A stretch of DNA of 64,000 nucleotides from Roseovarius sp. MMSF_3359 (GTDB taxonomy: Bacteria > Pseudomonadota > Alphaproteobacteria > Rhodobacterales > Rhodobacteraceae): the NCBI RefSeq assembly GCF_030733385.1, contig NZ_JASHJC010000015.1, positions 1-64,000 of the forward strand. Reading direction: 5' to 3'. The notes under the pieces were generated by a model. That model was given only the letters and a program-made list of their open reading frames with translations, had not been told where the DNA came from and made no database searches. This document shows, in pieces, positions 1 to 7,536 of this stretch. Positions within the stretch are counted from its first letter, which is position 1, and each line of letters begins with the position of its first letter. A program made the position numbers and the translations under genes.

Positions 1-1425
1 CATGCGAACTTTGTCGACAACGTGGCCTTCGACGTCTTTGGTGCAGCCTTTGTTGCCGAAGATGGCGATGAAACCGGTATCTGGTGGCGGAACGTGGCGA
101 TCAAGACCGAAGGTATCGGATATGGTCACGCCCAAACGAAGTCGGGCGAAGACGTCAACCGCGACGATGTCGGCCGCACCGGCGATGGGTTCTTCTTCAG
201 TGGCCGAATGGTCGAAGCCAGCGAGAATATCGCTGCGAACACGACCCATGGGTTTGTCTGGATGACCCGAACGGCGACGAAGAATCCGGTTGCCGATCAC
301 ACGGATCAGCCCGGCGCCTTCTATGGCTCCGAGACCGCACGAAGCAACGACCAGGTGCCGATCCAAGGTTTCAGCGACAATGAGGCCTTCGGTACGCAAG
401 TCGGGCTCATCGTTGTCAAGCGTCAGATCCAGCAGAATCACGATGTGCGCACCGTGATGGACGGCTTCGTGAACTGGGAAACGACCGAAGGTGTGCAGTT
501 GACCTATACATCCCACTACACGCTGAAGAATTTCGACCTGATCGGCACAGACAGCGATCAGTTGATTTCCAAGGCGGGAACCGGGTTCGAATTTGGTCCG
601 CACGTGTTTGACCTCGTGCTCAACGGCCTCAGGGTGACGAACTTCGAAACGGGCCTTGATCTGGATCAGCGCGTCAAGAACGCATGGACCGGTGACGATA
701 TCGATCACGTTCTGATCGACGTCGATGCCAGCGGCAATGACACCGAAATCGAAGGTTTCAACAAGAACTGGCATACGATCCTGTCGTCTGACGATCTGGT
801 TGAGGGCCGGCTGCAGTTCCAGATGACCGGCGACACCACGATCAGCCTCAACGAAGGTGTAACTTTCGATGGCACCAAGACGGACTCGATTGGCAGCCGG
901 GATCGGCAGTTCGAATCCGATGTTCAGGATATCAGCTTCACCAAGAACATCCTGACGATCCTTCTGGCAGACGGGTATTATGAAACCGAAGATGGTCGGA
1001 ACATCATGCTGCTCGAAGACCTGATCGCTGATCGCGCAACCGGTGAATTGCTCAAGATCGCGCATGTCATCACCCTCGACATTTCGGATGACCGGTTGCA
1101 ACGTCTAGGCGTGAGTTCGAACGGGCTGATTGACCTGGACAGTCTCGCACCCGATGCCGAGGACGATCATGTGTCAGTCAACAACGAATCGAGCATCATG
1201 ATCGACGTGCTGGCCAATGACGCCGACCCCGATGGCGATGTTCTGTCGATCGACGGGTTCACCAATCCGTATAAAGGTGATCTTGTGTTCCAGGACGACG
1301 GGACCTTCATCTACACGCCATTTGACGGCTACGAGGGTACCGACACGTTCGATTACTGGACAACGGATGGCAACGGCCACTTCACCCGTGCCACGGTTTC
1401 GGTCGACGTGTTCGACATGGTCTGA
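1..1425 (+). CDS. C-terminal part of a secreted G8/beta-helix (CEMIP-like) protein with a terminal Ig-like domain, cut by the window edge
   Basis: The reading frame is open from base 1, so the start lies outside the window; about 474 residues are visible. The first ~90 residues show the pattern of bacterial G8-domain/CEMIP-like right-handed beta-helix proteins: repeated short strands, a FVAEDGDETG turn and a following FVWMTR strand. The last ~90 residues look like a cadherin/Ig-type repeat (motifs VLANDADPDGD, GTFIYTPFDGYEGTDTF), common at the end of large surface or type I secreted proteins of marine bacteria. No RTX nonapeptide repeats are seen in the visible part. A strong terminator follows 31 bases after the stop. 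A role in binding or cutting extracellular polysaccharide is an inference from the family. Whether this gene belongs to the genomic island ending at 8902 cannot be told from here. Confidence 0.75.
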   Translation, partial: HANFVDNVAFDVFGAAFVAEDGDETGIWWRNVAIKTEGIGYGHAQTKSGEDVNRDDVGRTGDGFFFSGRMVEASENIAANTTHGFVWMTRTATKNPVADHTDQPGAFYGSETARSNDQVPIQGFSDNEAFGTQVGLIVVKRQIQQNHDVRTVMDGFVNWETTEGVQLTYTSHYTLKNFDLIGTDSDQLISKAGTGFEFGPHVFDLVLNGLRVTNFETGLDLDQRVKNAWTGDDIDHVLIDVDASGNDTEIEGFNKNWHTILSSDDLVEGRLQFQMTGDTTISLNEGVTFDGTKTDSIGSRDRQFESDVQDISFTKNILTILLADGYYETEDGRNIMLLEDLIADRATGELLKIAHVITLDISDDRLQRLGVSSNGLIDLDSLAPDAEDDHVSVNNESSIMIDVLANDADPDGDVLSIDGFTNPYKGDLVFQDDGTFIYTPFDGYEGTDTFDYWTTDGNGHFTRATVSVDVFDMV

Positions 1426-1456
1426 TCTTCCAGGTAGATCTTGAAAGAGAACCAAG

Positions 1457-1490
1457 CGCCGCCCCGATTGGGGCGGCGTTTTGCATTTTG
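1457..1490 (+). terminator. Rho-independent terminator after the G8 protein gene
   Basis: A perfect 9-bp GC stem (1457-1465 with 1470-1478) closes a GATT loop and is followed by a T-rich tail (TTTTGCATTTT). It lies 31 bases after the stop codon at 1425. Confidence 0.9.
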
Positions 1491-1861
1491 GGGGCCAAGA
1501 CTTGGACTGAGCTTCAAAGGACTGCTATCGGACAAGCGCTTATGTATGGGTCAGGCAAATAGTGGCGCAGTTCTAAGGGACTCAAACAGGGCGAGATCAA
1601 ACAAACCCAGACCAAACCTTGTGAGTTTTCCGGGTGTATTTTGGGTTACGGCAGTCAATCGGGTGCTGAAGCATCTTTCCTAAACAGTTTGAGCGGAGAG
1701 CAACGCAATATGTGTGGTAAACCAAGCAGACGACGGAAAGCAGCCTAAACTCAGAGAAGCACAACTACCTCCAATAGAGCTCGTTGGATAAAAGTAAAAA
1801 TAATACAGAACTAGAACAAATTTTTCACGTTTTTGCCTGAATGTGTAGCTGTACAAACAGC
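1491..1861. other. Intergenic region upstream of luxI, no gene seen
   Basis: About 370 bases become clearly AT-rich towards the right end. I see no credible coding frame, no tRNA and no clear lux-box-like dyad. The luxI promoter presumably lies in the last 100 bases, but I cannot assign -35 and -10 boxes with confidence. Confidence 0.5.
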
Positions 1862-1866
1862 AGGAG
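1862..1866 (+). promoter_or_regulatory. Ribosome binding site fixing the luxI start at a TTG codon
   Basis: AGGAG lies 8 bases before the TTG at 1875. The frame could be opened further upstream at another TTG (1833), but that one has no ribosome binding site. Starting at 1875 also puts the invariant LuxI residues at their usual numbers (R24, F28, W34). Confidence 0.8.
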
Positions 1867-1874
1867 ATACAACC

Positions 1875-2534
1875 TTGATTAGGTTTCTTAGTGGCGAGCA
1901 GCTTTCATGGTACCCCAATTTGAAGAGAGCCATGCATATTGACAGAGCAACACAGTTCTCAGTGCGTCTTCGCTGGGACGTAACTGTTGATCGAAACGGC
2001 GAAGAACACGATGAATATGACTCTCTGGATCCACTCTATGTAATAATAGAAAACTACGAAGGAAAACACGAAGGGTCTTTGAGGTTGCTTCCGACAACGG
2101 GAAGAACCATGGTGAACGAGCACTTTCTTGAACTGACAAATGGAGTCAAAATCAGTAGTCCTCACATCTGGGAATGCACAAGATTTTGTATTTCACCAAC
2201 CGCGGATCGACGAACAGCAGCACGGTTGCTAGCGTCTGGAGCTTTTCTGATGAAGGAATGCTGTATCGATCATTTTGTTGGTGTTTTTGACGACAAGATG
2301 GAGCGGGTTTATCGCGCACTTGGAAGCTCGCCCACTGTATTGGGGAGGCGTCAAACAAAAAATGGAAAAATCGGAGTCGGGTTATGGGAATTTAACGAGC
2401 CCGAGTATCAGAAAATGCTACAAAGCGCAAAAGTGAGTGAGCCCGAACTGGCCTTTAGTTTCGAGAACAACGGTCTCGTGACGCATAACGTCGCTTTACC
2501 AGATACACAACCTCCTGCCGTTGCCAGACTTTAA
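1875..2534 (+). CDS. luxI: Acyl-homoserine-lactone synthase (LuxI family)
   Basis: This enzyme makes N-acyl-homoserine lactone quorum-sensing signals from S-adenosylmethionine and an acyl-acyl carrier protein in the cytoplasm. With the TTG start it is 219 aa, the normal length. All family landmarks are present and correctly spaced: R24, F28, W34, D46, D49, the SLRLLPTTG block with R70, F84, and IWECTRF with E100 and R103. I therefore expect an active enzyme. No luxR-type receptor lies next to it or elsewhere in the window, so it is an orphan (solo) synthase here. It sits in AT-richer accessory DNA with IS remnants, which suggests acquisition by transfer. The acyl chain made cannot be read from the sequence. 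Confidence 0.95.
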   Translation: MIRFLSGEQLSWYPNLKRAMHIDRATQFSVRLRWDVTVDRNGEEHDEYDSLDPLYVIIENYEGKHEGSLRLLPTTGRTMVNEHFLELTNGVKISSPHIWECTRFCISPTADRRTAARLLASGAFLMKECCIDHFVGVFDDKMERVYRALGSSPTVLGRRQTKNGKIGVGLWEFNEPEYQKMLQSAKVSEPELAFSFENNGLVTHNVALPDTQPPAVARL

Positions 2535-2584
2535 CAAGTAGCGATCGCCTTGACCTCGCTTCTTGATGTAGAAGGTTCCGGAAT

Positions 2585-2603
2585 AGAATCCGTCGGGGAT
2601 TCT
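2585..2603 (+). terminator. Weak hairpin downstream of luxI, possible terminator
   Basis: A 7-bp perfect stem (AGAATCC with GGATTCT) closes a 5-base loop and is followed by TTCTG. It lies 50 bases after luxI. The U-run is poor, so terminator function is uncertain. Confidence 0.35.
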
Positions 2604-2657
2604 TTCTGCATGTAGTTAATCGCTCAAAGTCAAGGCGGCGTTCAAGAGTTCGCGCTG

Positions 2658-2841
2658 TTAAGCTATGACTTGGCTGAGTCCGTACCTGCGGCAAACCTAC
2701 GCCGTTGGCATCCCGGCTTCCTGTTCATTGATCAATCCGATGATCTGCGCTTCCGTGAAACGGCTCTTTCGCATCTGTTTGCTCCTTCATCAGGTTGAGC
2801 AAACTCTACATCAGAACGGGGGAAGTTTAGGGGGCAGGTCA
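2658..2841 (-). mobile_element. Remnant of the left end of an IS3-family element with truncated orfA
   Basis: Read on the minus strand, the fragment begins with TGACCTGCCCCC, typical of the terminal repeat of this IS3 subgroup, at 2841. About 65 bases on, an orfA start follows (ATG at 2774) coding MRKSRFTEAQIIGLINEQEA, a highly recognisable IS3 OrfA N-terminus. An in-frame stop interrupts the frame at 2700-2698, similarity is lost after the VCRRYGLSQ segment, and a second stop lies at 2660-2658. The rest of the element is missing to the left. It is a decayed, immobile fragment. Confidence 0.85.
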
Positions 2842-3314
2842 AAGCCTTTGAACTCCCTTCGACTAATTGGCAATTTGATTGGTGCCAGGCCAGCGCGGCT
2901 GACATGGGGTCGGCTGGGGTTGCAAATAGCGCGCCATGCCCCAATCATACGAAGAGCATGGCGCAGATCGGGCGCAAATGCTCGTTCCGGCATTCCTCGC
3001 GAATGCGCCAACTGACTCTCGACGAATGCACTCTTCATTCACTTTTCCAGCGCTAAACAATCTGATCCGACGCTTTTGTGGCGACACCATCTCAAAATGT
3101 CATAAAAAACGAAATCGGATACGTTATCGCCAACAACACTTTCTAACTCTGTTGCGAAAACCCTGGGCCTTCGCACCCTCGGTACTTACTTTGACAATCA
3201 AATCCGGCCTCATCGTGCCCTCAACATGCTCCCGCCGGTTCCTGAAACCTTATTAGAGAAACCCCAAATTAGTGGTATTGAAACTGGGGGCTAGACAATG
3301 TCAAAAAAACCACT
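2842..3314. other. Intergenic region without a recognisable gene
   Basis: About 470 bases lie between the IS3 end and the small minus-strand gene at 3315. Several short frames are open on both strands, but none has a convincing ribosome binding site, protein-like composition or known motif. I see nothing else to name. Confidence 0.5.
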
Positions 3315-3740
3315 TTACACGAAATTCTCCTTACTCTGAAATTCATCAATTGTCTTATACGGCAACTCTAAAGCGTCCAGCGCATCCTTTTCCTTCTCGT
3401 ATAGCTCAACGCTAATCCCATCATCGAGCTCTGCAAGTTGCTGATACATATGCCCTAAGCCGAATATGAAATCATTTGGACAATAAACCACTGTTCTAGT
3501 ATTCACATTAGCCTGAGGGGATTGAGAATTAACACTTCTTAGCAGAAACCTCATTTCGTGAAAATCCAGATCGAAATCTAACATACCAGATGTGTCGATC
3601 AATTCAGGCCGACCAGGGCGGTAGTGACCACACCCAATGTATGCATGAAAGACCTCAAGGTACTCCGGTACAGTAATCTGGCCGAGCCATTTAGCGTAAA
3701 GCAAATCTCGTTCGAGGCATATCTTGAAGGAAATTGGCAT
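3315..3740 (-). CDS. Hypothetical protein of 141 aa, possibly of a STAS/SpoIIAA-like fold
   Basis: The ATG at 3740 is preferred over an upstream TTG (3770) because the protein then begins MPISFKICLERD, like other small alphaproteobacterial proteins of this layout. The pattern is beta-strand (ISFKICLERDLLYAKW), glycine turn, helix (PEYLEVFHAYIG), then RPGRPELIDTSGM and a later strand RTVVYCPND. This recalls the small single-domain SpoIIAA/STAS-like proteins common in this group, but I do not see a specific family signature. There is no signal peptide or membrane segment. It stands alone between IS remnants and may be island cargo. Function unknown. Confidence 0.55.
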   Translation of the reverse strand: MPISFKICLERDLLYAKWLGQITVPEYLEVFHAYIGCGHYRPGRPELIDTSGMLDFDLDFHEMRFLLRSVNSQSPQANVNTRTVVYCPNDFIFGLGHMYQQLAELDDGISVELYEKEKDALDALELPYKTIDEFQSKENFV

Positions 3741-4169
3741 GAAAATCTCAGTTTTGGCAGGCAGACACAAATTCTTTCTGGATGTGCTACCAAACTATAC
3801 CCGACGAGCGATTTAATCAGCAAGAAGAATACTTTGCGAGGTTTTTCCGTTTTCGGATGGCTTACGGCAATTCGGTTCGGTCTGTAGCACGTATCGATGT
3901 CAGTCACAGTATAATCTATGTTGCGCTTTGTGCATACATTGAGAGGCATTCGTTTTCCGTCGTCATAGATTTTGGGCCGAGAACTCATTGGATTGAAAGA
4001 GGCTCTGGCTGATCTGGCTTGATTGGCCTTGCAAAGCGTTTTCGGTTATCGCCCTCTGGCACCGGAAACCATCATCCCGACGGAACACAGGCCGATCATG
4101 CACTAACAATCACATTGGCCCCCTCAGATGGGGCCACTCTGTTTTGTATTGTTCTTGCCTCTGGAAAAG
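3741..4169. other. Intergenic region, no gene seen
   Basis: About 430 bases lie upstream of the small hypothetical gene (minus strand) and before an IS3 orfB fragment. No coding frame can be supported. Confidence 0.45.
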
Positions 4170-4320
4170 GAACTGGACCTGTCACGCTTTTGTGCCGCCC
4201 CAAGTGCTCGTTTAAGCCACTTTCCGTTCAAAGGCGACCGGGCTTTTCCAGCCCAGTGCTGAGCGCCGTCGGCACGGATTGTAGAAGCCGTAGATGCATT
4301 GACCGAACTCCAAACATCTC
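4170..4320 (-). mobile_element. Remnant of the right end of an IS3-family element (end of orfB transposase)
   Basis: On the minus strand the frame ending at 4212 reads IYGFYNPCRRRSALGWKSP followed by VAFERKVA and a stop, the hallmark C-terminus of IS3-family OrfB transposases. Further upstream in the element the frame is shifted by one base near 4311. The element end is a degenerate TGGACCTG sequence near 4170. The fragment cannot belong to the same copy as the left end at 2658-2841, because the order on the strand is wrong. At least two elements of this type have therefore decayed here. Confidence 0.8.
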
Positions 4321-4332
4321 TATCAGGACATC

Positions 4333-4518
4333 TTACTGATCCAGGTAGATTTGGGATACCCTTTGCGACTTCCTTACAGAAGGAAACTCATTGCCCAAGT
4401 CTTTCGCCAAAGCCAATCTCGCTTTTGCTATGAGGTTTTCTGCCTCCGCAAGTTCGTAATTGTCTGCGAATTCTTCGAGGTCATTCAACAACACAAGCGC
4501 GTCTTTGTAACTCGTCAT
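4333..4518 (-). CDS. Small hypothetical protein, 61 aa, copy 1 of a three-member paralog family
   Basis: The protein begins MTSYKDALVLLNDLEEFAD and continues with a second helix AEAENLIAKARLALAKDL, then a basic tail. It is 61 aa, exactly like its paralogs at 6123-6308 and 7322-7507. About 40 of 61 positions match the copy at 7322 by eye, and the AGGGATGC ribosome-binding region is also shared, so this is a true duplication and not a chance frame. It looks all-helical, acidic in the first half and basic at the end, with no membrane segment. Its stop lies just beside an IS3 fragment. I do not recognise the family; a small protein-protein or DNA-binding partner is possible but unproven. Confidence 0.75.
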   Translation of the reverse strand: MTSYKDALVLLNDLEEFADNYELAEAENLIAKARLALAKDLGNEFPSVRKSQRVSQIYLDQ

Positions 4519-4633
4519 ACTCTAGCATCCCTTGGAGTTTTGGTCTGTGACGTCCACCACAGACACAGCTTTAGGGACAATTGTTAACAAAACCTGAACG
4601 CGCACTTTAACAACATTGAAAAGGGTGAGCCTG
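4519..4633. other. Upstream region of the 61-aa gene copy 1
   Basis: About 115 bases carry the ribosome binding region of the minus-strand gene (AAGGGATGC before ATG 4518), which resembles that before the 7322 copy. Nothing else is recognised. Confidence 0.4.
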
Positions 4634-4720
4634 TCAGAGTATTCGTTGCGCGCGTTTGCGCGTGGCGCGCTTGATGTCCTTGACGATCTTCTCGCCAGGG
4701 CTCTTCGTTGTCTTTCTCAT
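4634..4720 (-). mobile_element. Remnant of a second type of IS3-family orfA
   Basis: The minus-strand frame starts at ATG 4720 after a CAGGAGTGG ribosome binding site and reads MRKTTKSPGEKIVKDIKRAT, the well-known N-terminus of a different IS3-group OrfA. It stops after 28 residues at 4634, where similarity is lost. It is a truncated, inactive fragment and the third IS remnant in this 2.1-kb stretch. Confidence 0.8.
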
Positions 4721-5120
4721 CGTCCACTCCTGAGTGGCTACGATGAGCAACAAACCCTCTCTTAGCAAATCGCCCTATTTGGACCCATAAGCGCTGACGT
4801 CAGACAGTTCTTACCAGCAGTTGTAGAGTATCCAAAATTCACTCCTAATTTTCCTAATTCTCTAATGAGCGACGGAATTACATTCTTAATGAAGTGCTAA
4901 TGATTTCTTAACACGACCCCCAAACCGGATTAACTAGGCGTTATCCCGCCTAAACCAAGCAAGCCGTTGGCTGCCTTGTCGGACTTTTGAGTTGCTGGCT
5001 AAAGTCCCATGAAACGGAATTGTCAGCCTCTGGAAAAACCAGGATGTTTCAGTCCTCTTAGTGAACTATTAACCTTAAGTGACCTATTGCTAGCCCTTTA
5101 GGCAAGTCTGGCGAGGCGTC
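4721..5120. other. Intergenic region upstream of small gene 5121, with a 13-bp motif shared with the 7015 gene
   Basis: About 400 bases hold no gene. At 4937-4949 the sequence GGCGTTATCCCGC occurs. The same 13 bases occur in inverted orientation at 6903-6915, upstream of the paralogous gene at 7015. This could be a shared control site or a chance match. Confidence 0.4.
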
Positions 5121-5327
5121 ATGGAAAAATATGAACTTCTTATTAGAACAATGCATGCAGCAGGGACTGCTCGTGACAAAGGATTGGAGAACATCGCAGA
5201 AGCACTTGATATTTGGGTCAAAAGGATATCGGCAATGATCGACGAAGAGATACGATCAAACCACAAAACTTCCCGCGACGGTGTGGCAAGAAGGCTTCCC
5301 CGTCGTCTAAGTAAAAGAAAGTGCTAG
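5121..5327 (+). CDS. Small hypothetical protein, 68 aa, copy 1 of a two-member paralog family
   Basis: The N-terminal 40 residues (MEKYELLIRTMHAAGTARD, then GLENIAEALDIWVKRI) match the protein at 7015-7203 in a conserved pattern: ELL-RTM-AA--AR--G--N-A-ALD--V. The C-termini differ; this copy ends in a very basic RRLPRRLSKRKC tail. It looks like two amphipathic helices with a charged tail. Each member of this family lies upstream of a member of the 61-aa family (5121 before 6123; 7015 before 7322), which suggests a functional pair. I do not recognise the family. A frame on the opposite strand (5218-5472) overlaps the 3' end but has no support. Confidence 0.65.
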   Translation: MEKYELLIRTMHAAGTARDKGLENIAEALDIWVKRISAMIDEEIRSNHKTSRDGVARRLPRRLSKRKC

Positions 5328-6109
5328 TTTGCACGTCTTCTGCGGTTCCGAGAACTCTACTTCCAAGTTTGATTTTTGCCTCGTTTTCGCCCACATGCAG
5401 GTCAAGTTTTCTCATCGCACCAAATGCACTTAGAAAGCAGCTCACTGGGCCATGGTTCCTGACCGGAACCATTGGGCGCAGGCACAGGGGGTGAATAAAA
5501 CTGATTGGGACGCCCTTACCTCAGCATGCAGCTTTCTGCTCCTAACGCTAGCTCACTGCTAATTTGACCGCTCGCACCGGAACGTCAGCCTTAGCGCAAA
5601 CGACCTTTTCATCTGTTGAGGTTTCAAGCCAGACCATCACGTAAAAACGAGAGAGGATCAAACGAAAAACCATCTAAACGGGACGCCTGCTTCACCGAAA
5701 ATCCGCCGCAGATGACATGAACCAGATAAGCCAGACCCTCTCTTAACTCACGCCGCCATCTTACCCAAAACCACCGGCGACGGACTAGCTCTAGAACTGC
5801 CTACTCAAATTCTTGCAGAGTTTCGGGACAATCAAGTGAAACTTCGTTCCAGCATTCAAGCTCTACAGGTCTGAAAGCCGAATTGCTGCTGCGCTGGTTC
5901 AAATGTAAAATTCGGGCATTCTTAGATTTGGACCTAATCGAAAACCATCGTTTGAATAGTTGCCACTTAGTAAAGCCGTAATACCTCCCCGGCTACTCGA
6001 GAGGTCTCGCATCCTTAATGTAACCATGGCAAAATATATGACGCGGGGTCACTGCAATTCCCCTATAGATTGTGCTCAAGATCAGCTAGTTGGTACGGGA
6101 GATTTCGTG
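5328..6109. other. Long intergenic region without a supported gene
   Basis: About 780 bases lie between two small genes. I see one 8-bp inverted repeat (5452-5472) and scattered short frames. A stretch near 5650-5770 (minus strand) vaguely recalls the non-coding end of a transposon, but not strongly enough to call. Confidence 0.45.
5452..5472. repeat. Perfect 8-bp inverted repeat (hairpin)
   Basis: ATGGTTCC at 5452-5459 pairs with GGAACCAT at 5465-5472 around a 5-base loop. No U-run follows on either strand, so a terminator is unlikely. It could be an operator or the end of a small element. Confidence 0.4.
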
Positions 6110-6122
6110 GGGAGCAATTCTG

Positions 6123-6308
6123 ATGACCGATCACAAATGGATGATTGATGTACTGGAAGACCTGGAGACGTATGCTGCAAACAATGAGTTAGATTCATTA
6201 AAGTGCTTGTTAGGCGAGGCGCGTTTAAAAGCCGAAATCGAATTCAGAGTGTTCAACAGCACGAAAAGACAAGTGCGAAGCTCTTCAACTGCTGCAAAGC
6301 TAAATTGA
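6123..6308 (+). CDS. Small hypothetical protein, 61 aa, divergent copy 2 of the three-member family
   Basis: The ATG at 6123 is chosen because GGGGAG lies 8 bases upstream and because the product is then exactly 61 aa, as in the other two copies. It starts MTDHKWMIDVLEDLETYAA and keeps the family frame MT--K------DLE--A, a second helix with L--AR, and a Ser/Arg-rich basic tail. It is much more divergent from the 4333 and 7322 copies than they are from each other. No known domain is seen. It probably pairs with the 68-aa gene at 5121, although the gap between them is wide. Confidence 0.65.
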   Translation: MTDHKWMIDVLEDLETYAANNELDSLKCLLGEARLKAEIEFRVFNSTKRQVRSSSTAAKLN

Positions 6309-6334
6309 GGCTCAGATCGTGAATTGAAAGCGTA

Positions 6335-6577
6335 TCAGGAACGCCTATCGAGCGGATCTATCTGTGCCAGGACCTCGCGGCCCAATAGGGTGACTATTAC
6401 TTTTGGACCGCCTTTCATCCCTTCAATTAGTCGAAGCGACAACAAAGAGCGGAAAGCGTCGGTGAACTCTTCAGGAGCGATCACGTTCTCACGTCCTAAG
6501 AACGTAAGAAGGTACACTTCGTCACCTGTCAGGCCTTTTGCAATGATATCTGCTGCTCTCTGAGTACTCACGTGCAA
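6335..6577 (-). CDS. Small hypothetical protein (~80 aa), possibly winged-helix-like
   Basis: The frame is convergent with the 61-aa gene ending at 6308. The composition is protein-like: a helix with LTGDEVYLLTFLGRE, a second helix EEFTDAFRSLLSLRLIE, then a beta-hairpin GGPKVIVTLLGREVLAQ. Helix, helix and wing in this order resemble the core of a small winged-helix protein. The start is a TTG at 6577 or a GTG at 6571; the ribosome binding site is weak (AAGAA). No catalytic motif or membrane segment is seen. A regulatory role is a guess from shape only. Confidence 0.5.
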   Translation of the reverse strand: MHVSTQRAADIIAKGLTGDEVYLLTFLGRENVIAPEEFTDAFRSLLSLRLIEGMKGGPKVIVTLLGREVLAQIDPLDRRS

Positions 6578-7014
6578 ATTCTTCGTCGAGAACCTGTTGG
6601 CGTAAATACGTGTGATTACCTAGGCTCGGTACGCAAGTGCGCCTAGCGCTCTTAAGCGCGGTTCCTTACATCAGATGACCGCCTTGAGTCGGAGGTCGAC
6701 AAGATCAGTTGTCAAAACAAGCTAGCTATTAACAGCGCAAAACTTCGAAGCAGCATAGCGACGGACATTATTACAGCACTCAAAACCGCTAACCTCGGCT
6801 AGCTTTTCAAGAGTGGAAGGTTTGCGATAGTCGTTTGTAGGAAACAAAGTTAACCCTCGTTAGCGATTTCAAGGAAGTTCCGGCCGGCTTAACAAAATTT
6901 GAGCGGGATAACGCCGAGTTTATCTATCGTGGTTCTAGGTCAACGGTTCATTAGCATTCTATTAATAATGTTGACTCATTAAAGTTAAAGAAATTGCAAA
7001 AGCAGGAGTAAAAC
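6578..7014. other. Intergenic region upstream of small gene 7015
   Basis: About 440 AT-rich bases without a supported gene. The inverted 13-bp match to the region upstream of the 5121 gene lies at 6903-6915. The start at 7015 is preceded by AGCAGGAGTAAAAC, a good ribosome binding site. Confidence 0.45.
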
Positions 7015-7203
7015 ATGGACACGAATGAGCTGCTCGTACGAACCATGAATGCCGCCAAAGAGGCCCGCGAAAGAGGTTTTGACAATACTGCCAGTGCTCT
7101 TGATGAAATAGTGGAAAGCTTGCTGGAATTATTGAATTCAAGAACCCAATCAGTGGGTGAAAAGCGAGCAAACATCGGTCTGGGCTTCCTCCATCTTCAC
7201 TAA
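7015..7203 (+). CDS. Small hypothetical protein, 62 aa, copy 2 of the two-member paralog family
   Basis: The ATG follows GGAG with 7 bases between. The product begins MDTNELLVRTMNAAKEARE and continues GFDNTASALDEIVESLLELL, matching the 68-aa protein at 5121 over the first 40 residues; its C-terminus is unrelated to that copy. It is predicted helical and acidic, without a signal peptide. It lies 118 bases upstream of, and in the same direction as, the 61-aa family member at 7322, so the two may be co-transcribed. Function unknown; the repeated pairing of the two families is the main clue. Confidence 0.7.
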   Translation: MDTNELLVRTMNAAKEARERGFDNTASALDEIVESLLELLNSRTQSVGEKRANIGLGFLHLH

Positions 7204-7321
7204 GAGCGGTTTTGGATGTTCTCTATCGCGAAGCGGAAATTTATCTCCTGTTAATCATAATCCCCAAGGTTGTGTTGTGCGGTGGGAATCACTCATGAAC
7301 ACGCCTTAGGGATGCAAAAGA

Positions 7322-7507
7322 ATGACGAACTACAAAGATGCACTTGTTCTGATGAACGACCTCGAAGAATTCGCCGAAACTCACAGATTCCCCGAAGCCG
7401 AAAACCTGATTGCAAAGGCCAGGATGGCTTTGGAGAAAGACATAGGCGGCATGTTCCCTCCTGTTCGAAAATCACCTAGGACATCGCGGATTTATTTAAT
7501 CCAGTAA
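7322..7507 (+). CDS. Small hypothetical protein, 61 aa, copy 3 of the three-member family
   Basis: The product begins MTNYKDALVLMNDLEEFAE and shares most residues with the 4333-4518 protein, including the second helix EAENLIAKAR and the tail pattern VRKSPRTSRIYL. The leader TTAGGGATGC before the start is also conserved with that copy. An overlapping frame in another phase (7270-7479) has no family support and is rejected. The gene lies between its putative partner (7015) and the integrase, just inside the island end. No known domain is recognised. Confidence 0.75.
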   Translation: MTNYKDALVLMNDLEEFAETHRFPEAENLIAKARMALEKDIGGMFPPVRKSPRTSRIYLIQ

Positions 7508-7536
7508 AGCAAAGAAAGCATTCCAGCCGAAACCTG

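Noticed and set aside
2455-2694. Minus-strand frame overlapping the end of luxI and the IS3 fragment
   Set aside because: It runs through both a certain gene and a decayed transposase in another phase.
3599-3988. Minus-strand frame of 129 residues overlapping the hypothetical gene at 3315-3740
   Set aside because: It overlaps a more protein-like frame in another phase and has no recognisable motif.
5218-5472. Minus-strand frame of 84 residues over the small gene at 5121
   Set aside because: No ribosome binding site, no paralog and overlap with a gene that has a paralog.
5650-5770. Possible end of an IS66-like element on the minus strand
   Set aside because: The resemblance is only to non-coding phrases remembered loosely; no transposase frame or clear terminal repeat is visible.
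7270-7479. Alternative plus-strand frame overlapping the 61-aa gene at 7322
   Set aside because: The 61-aa frame has two paralogs and a conserved leader; this one has neither.
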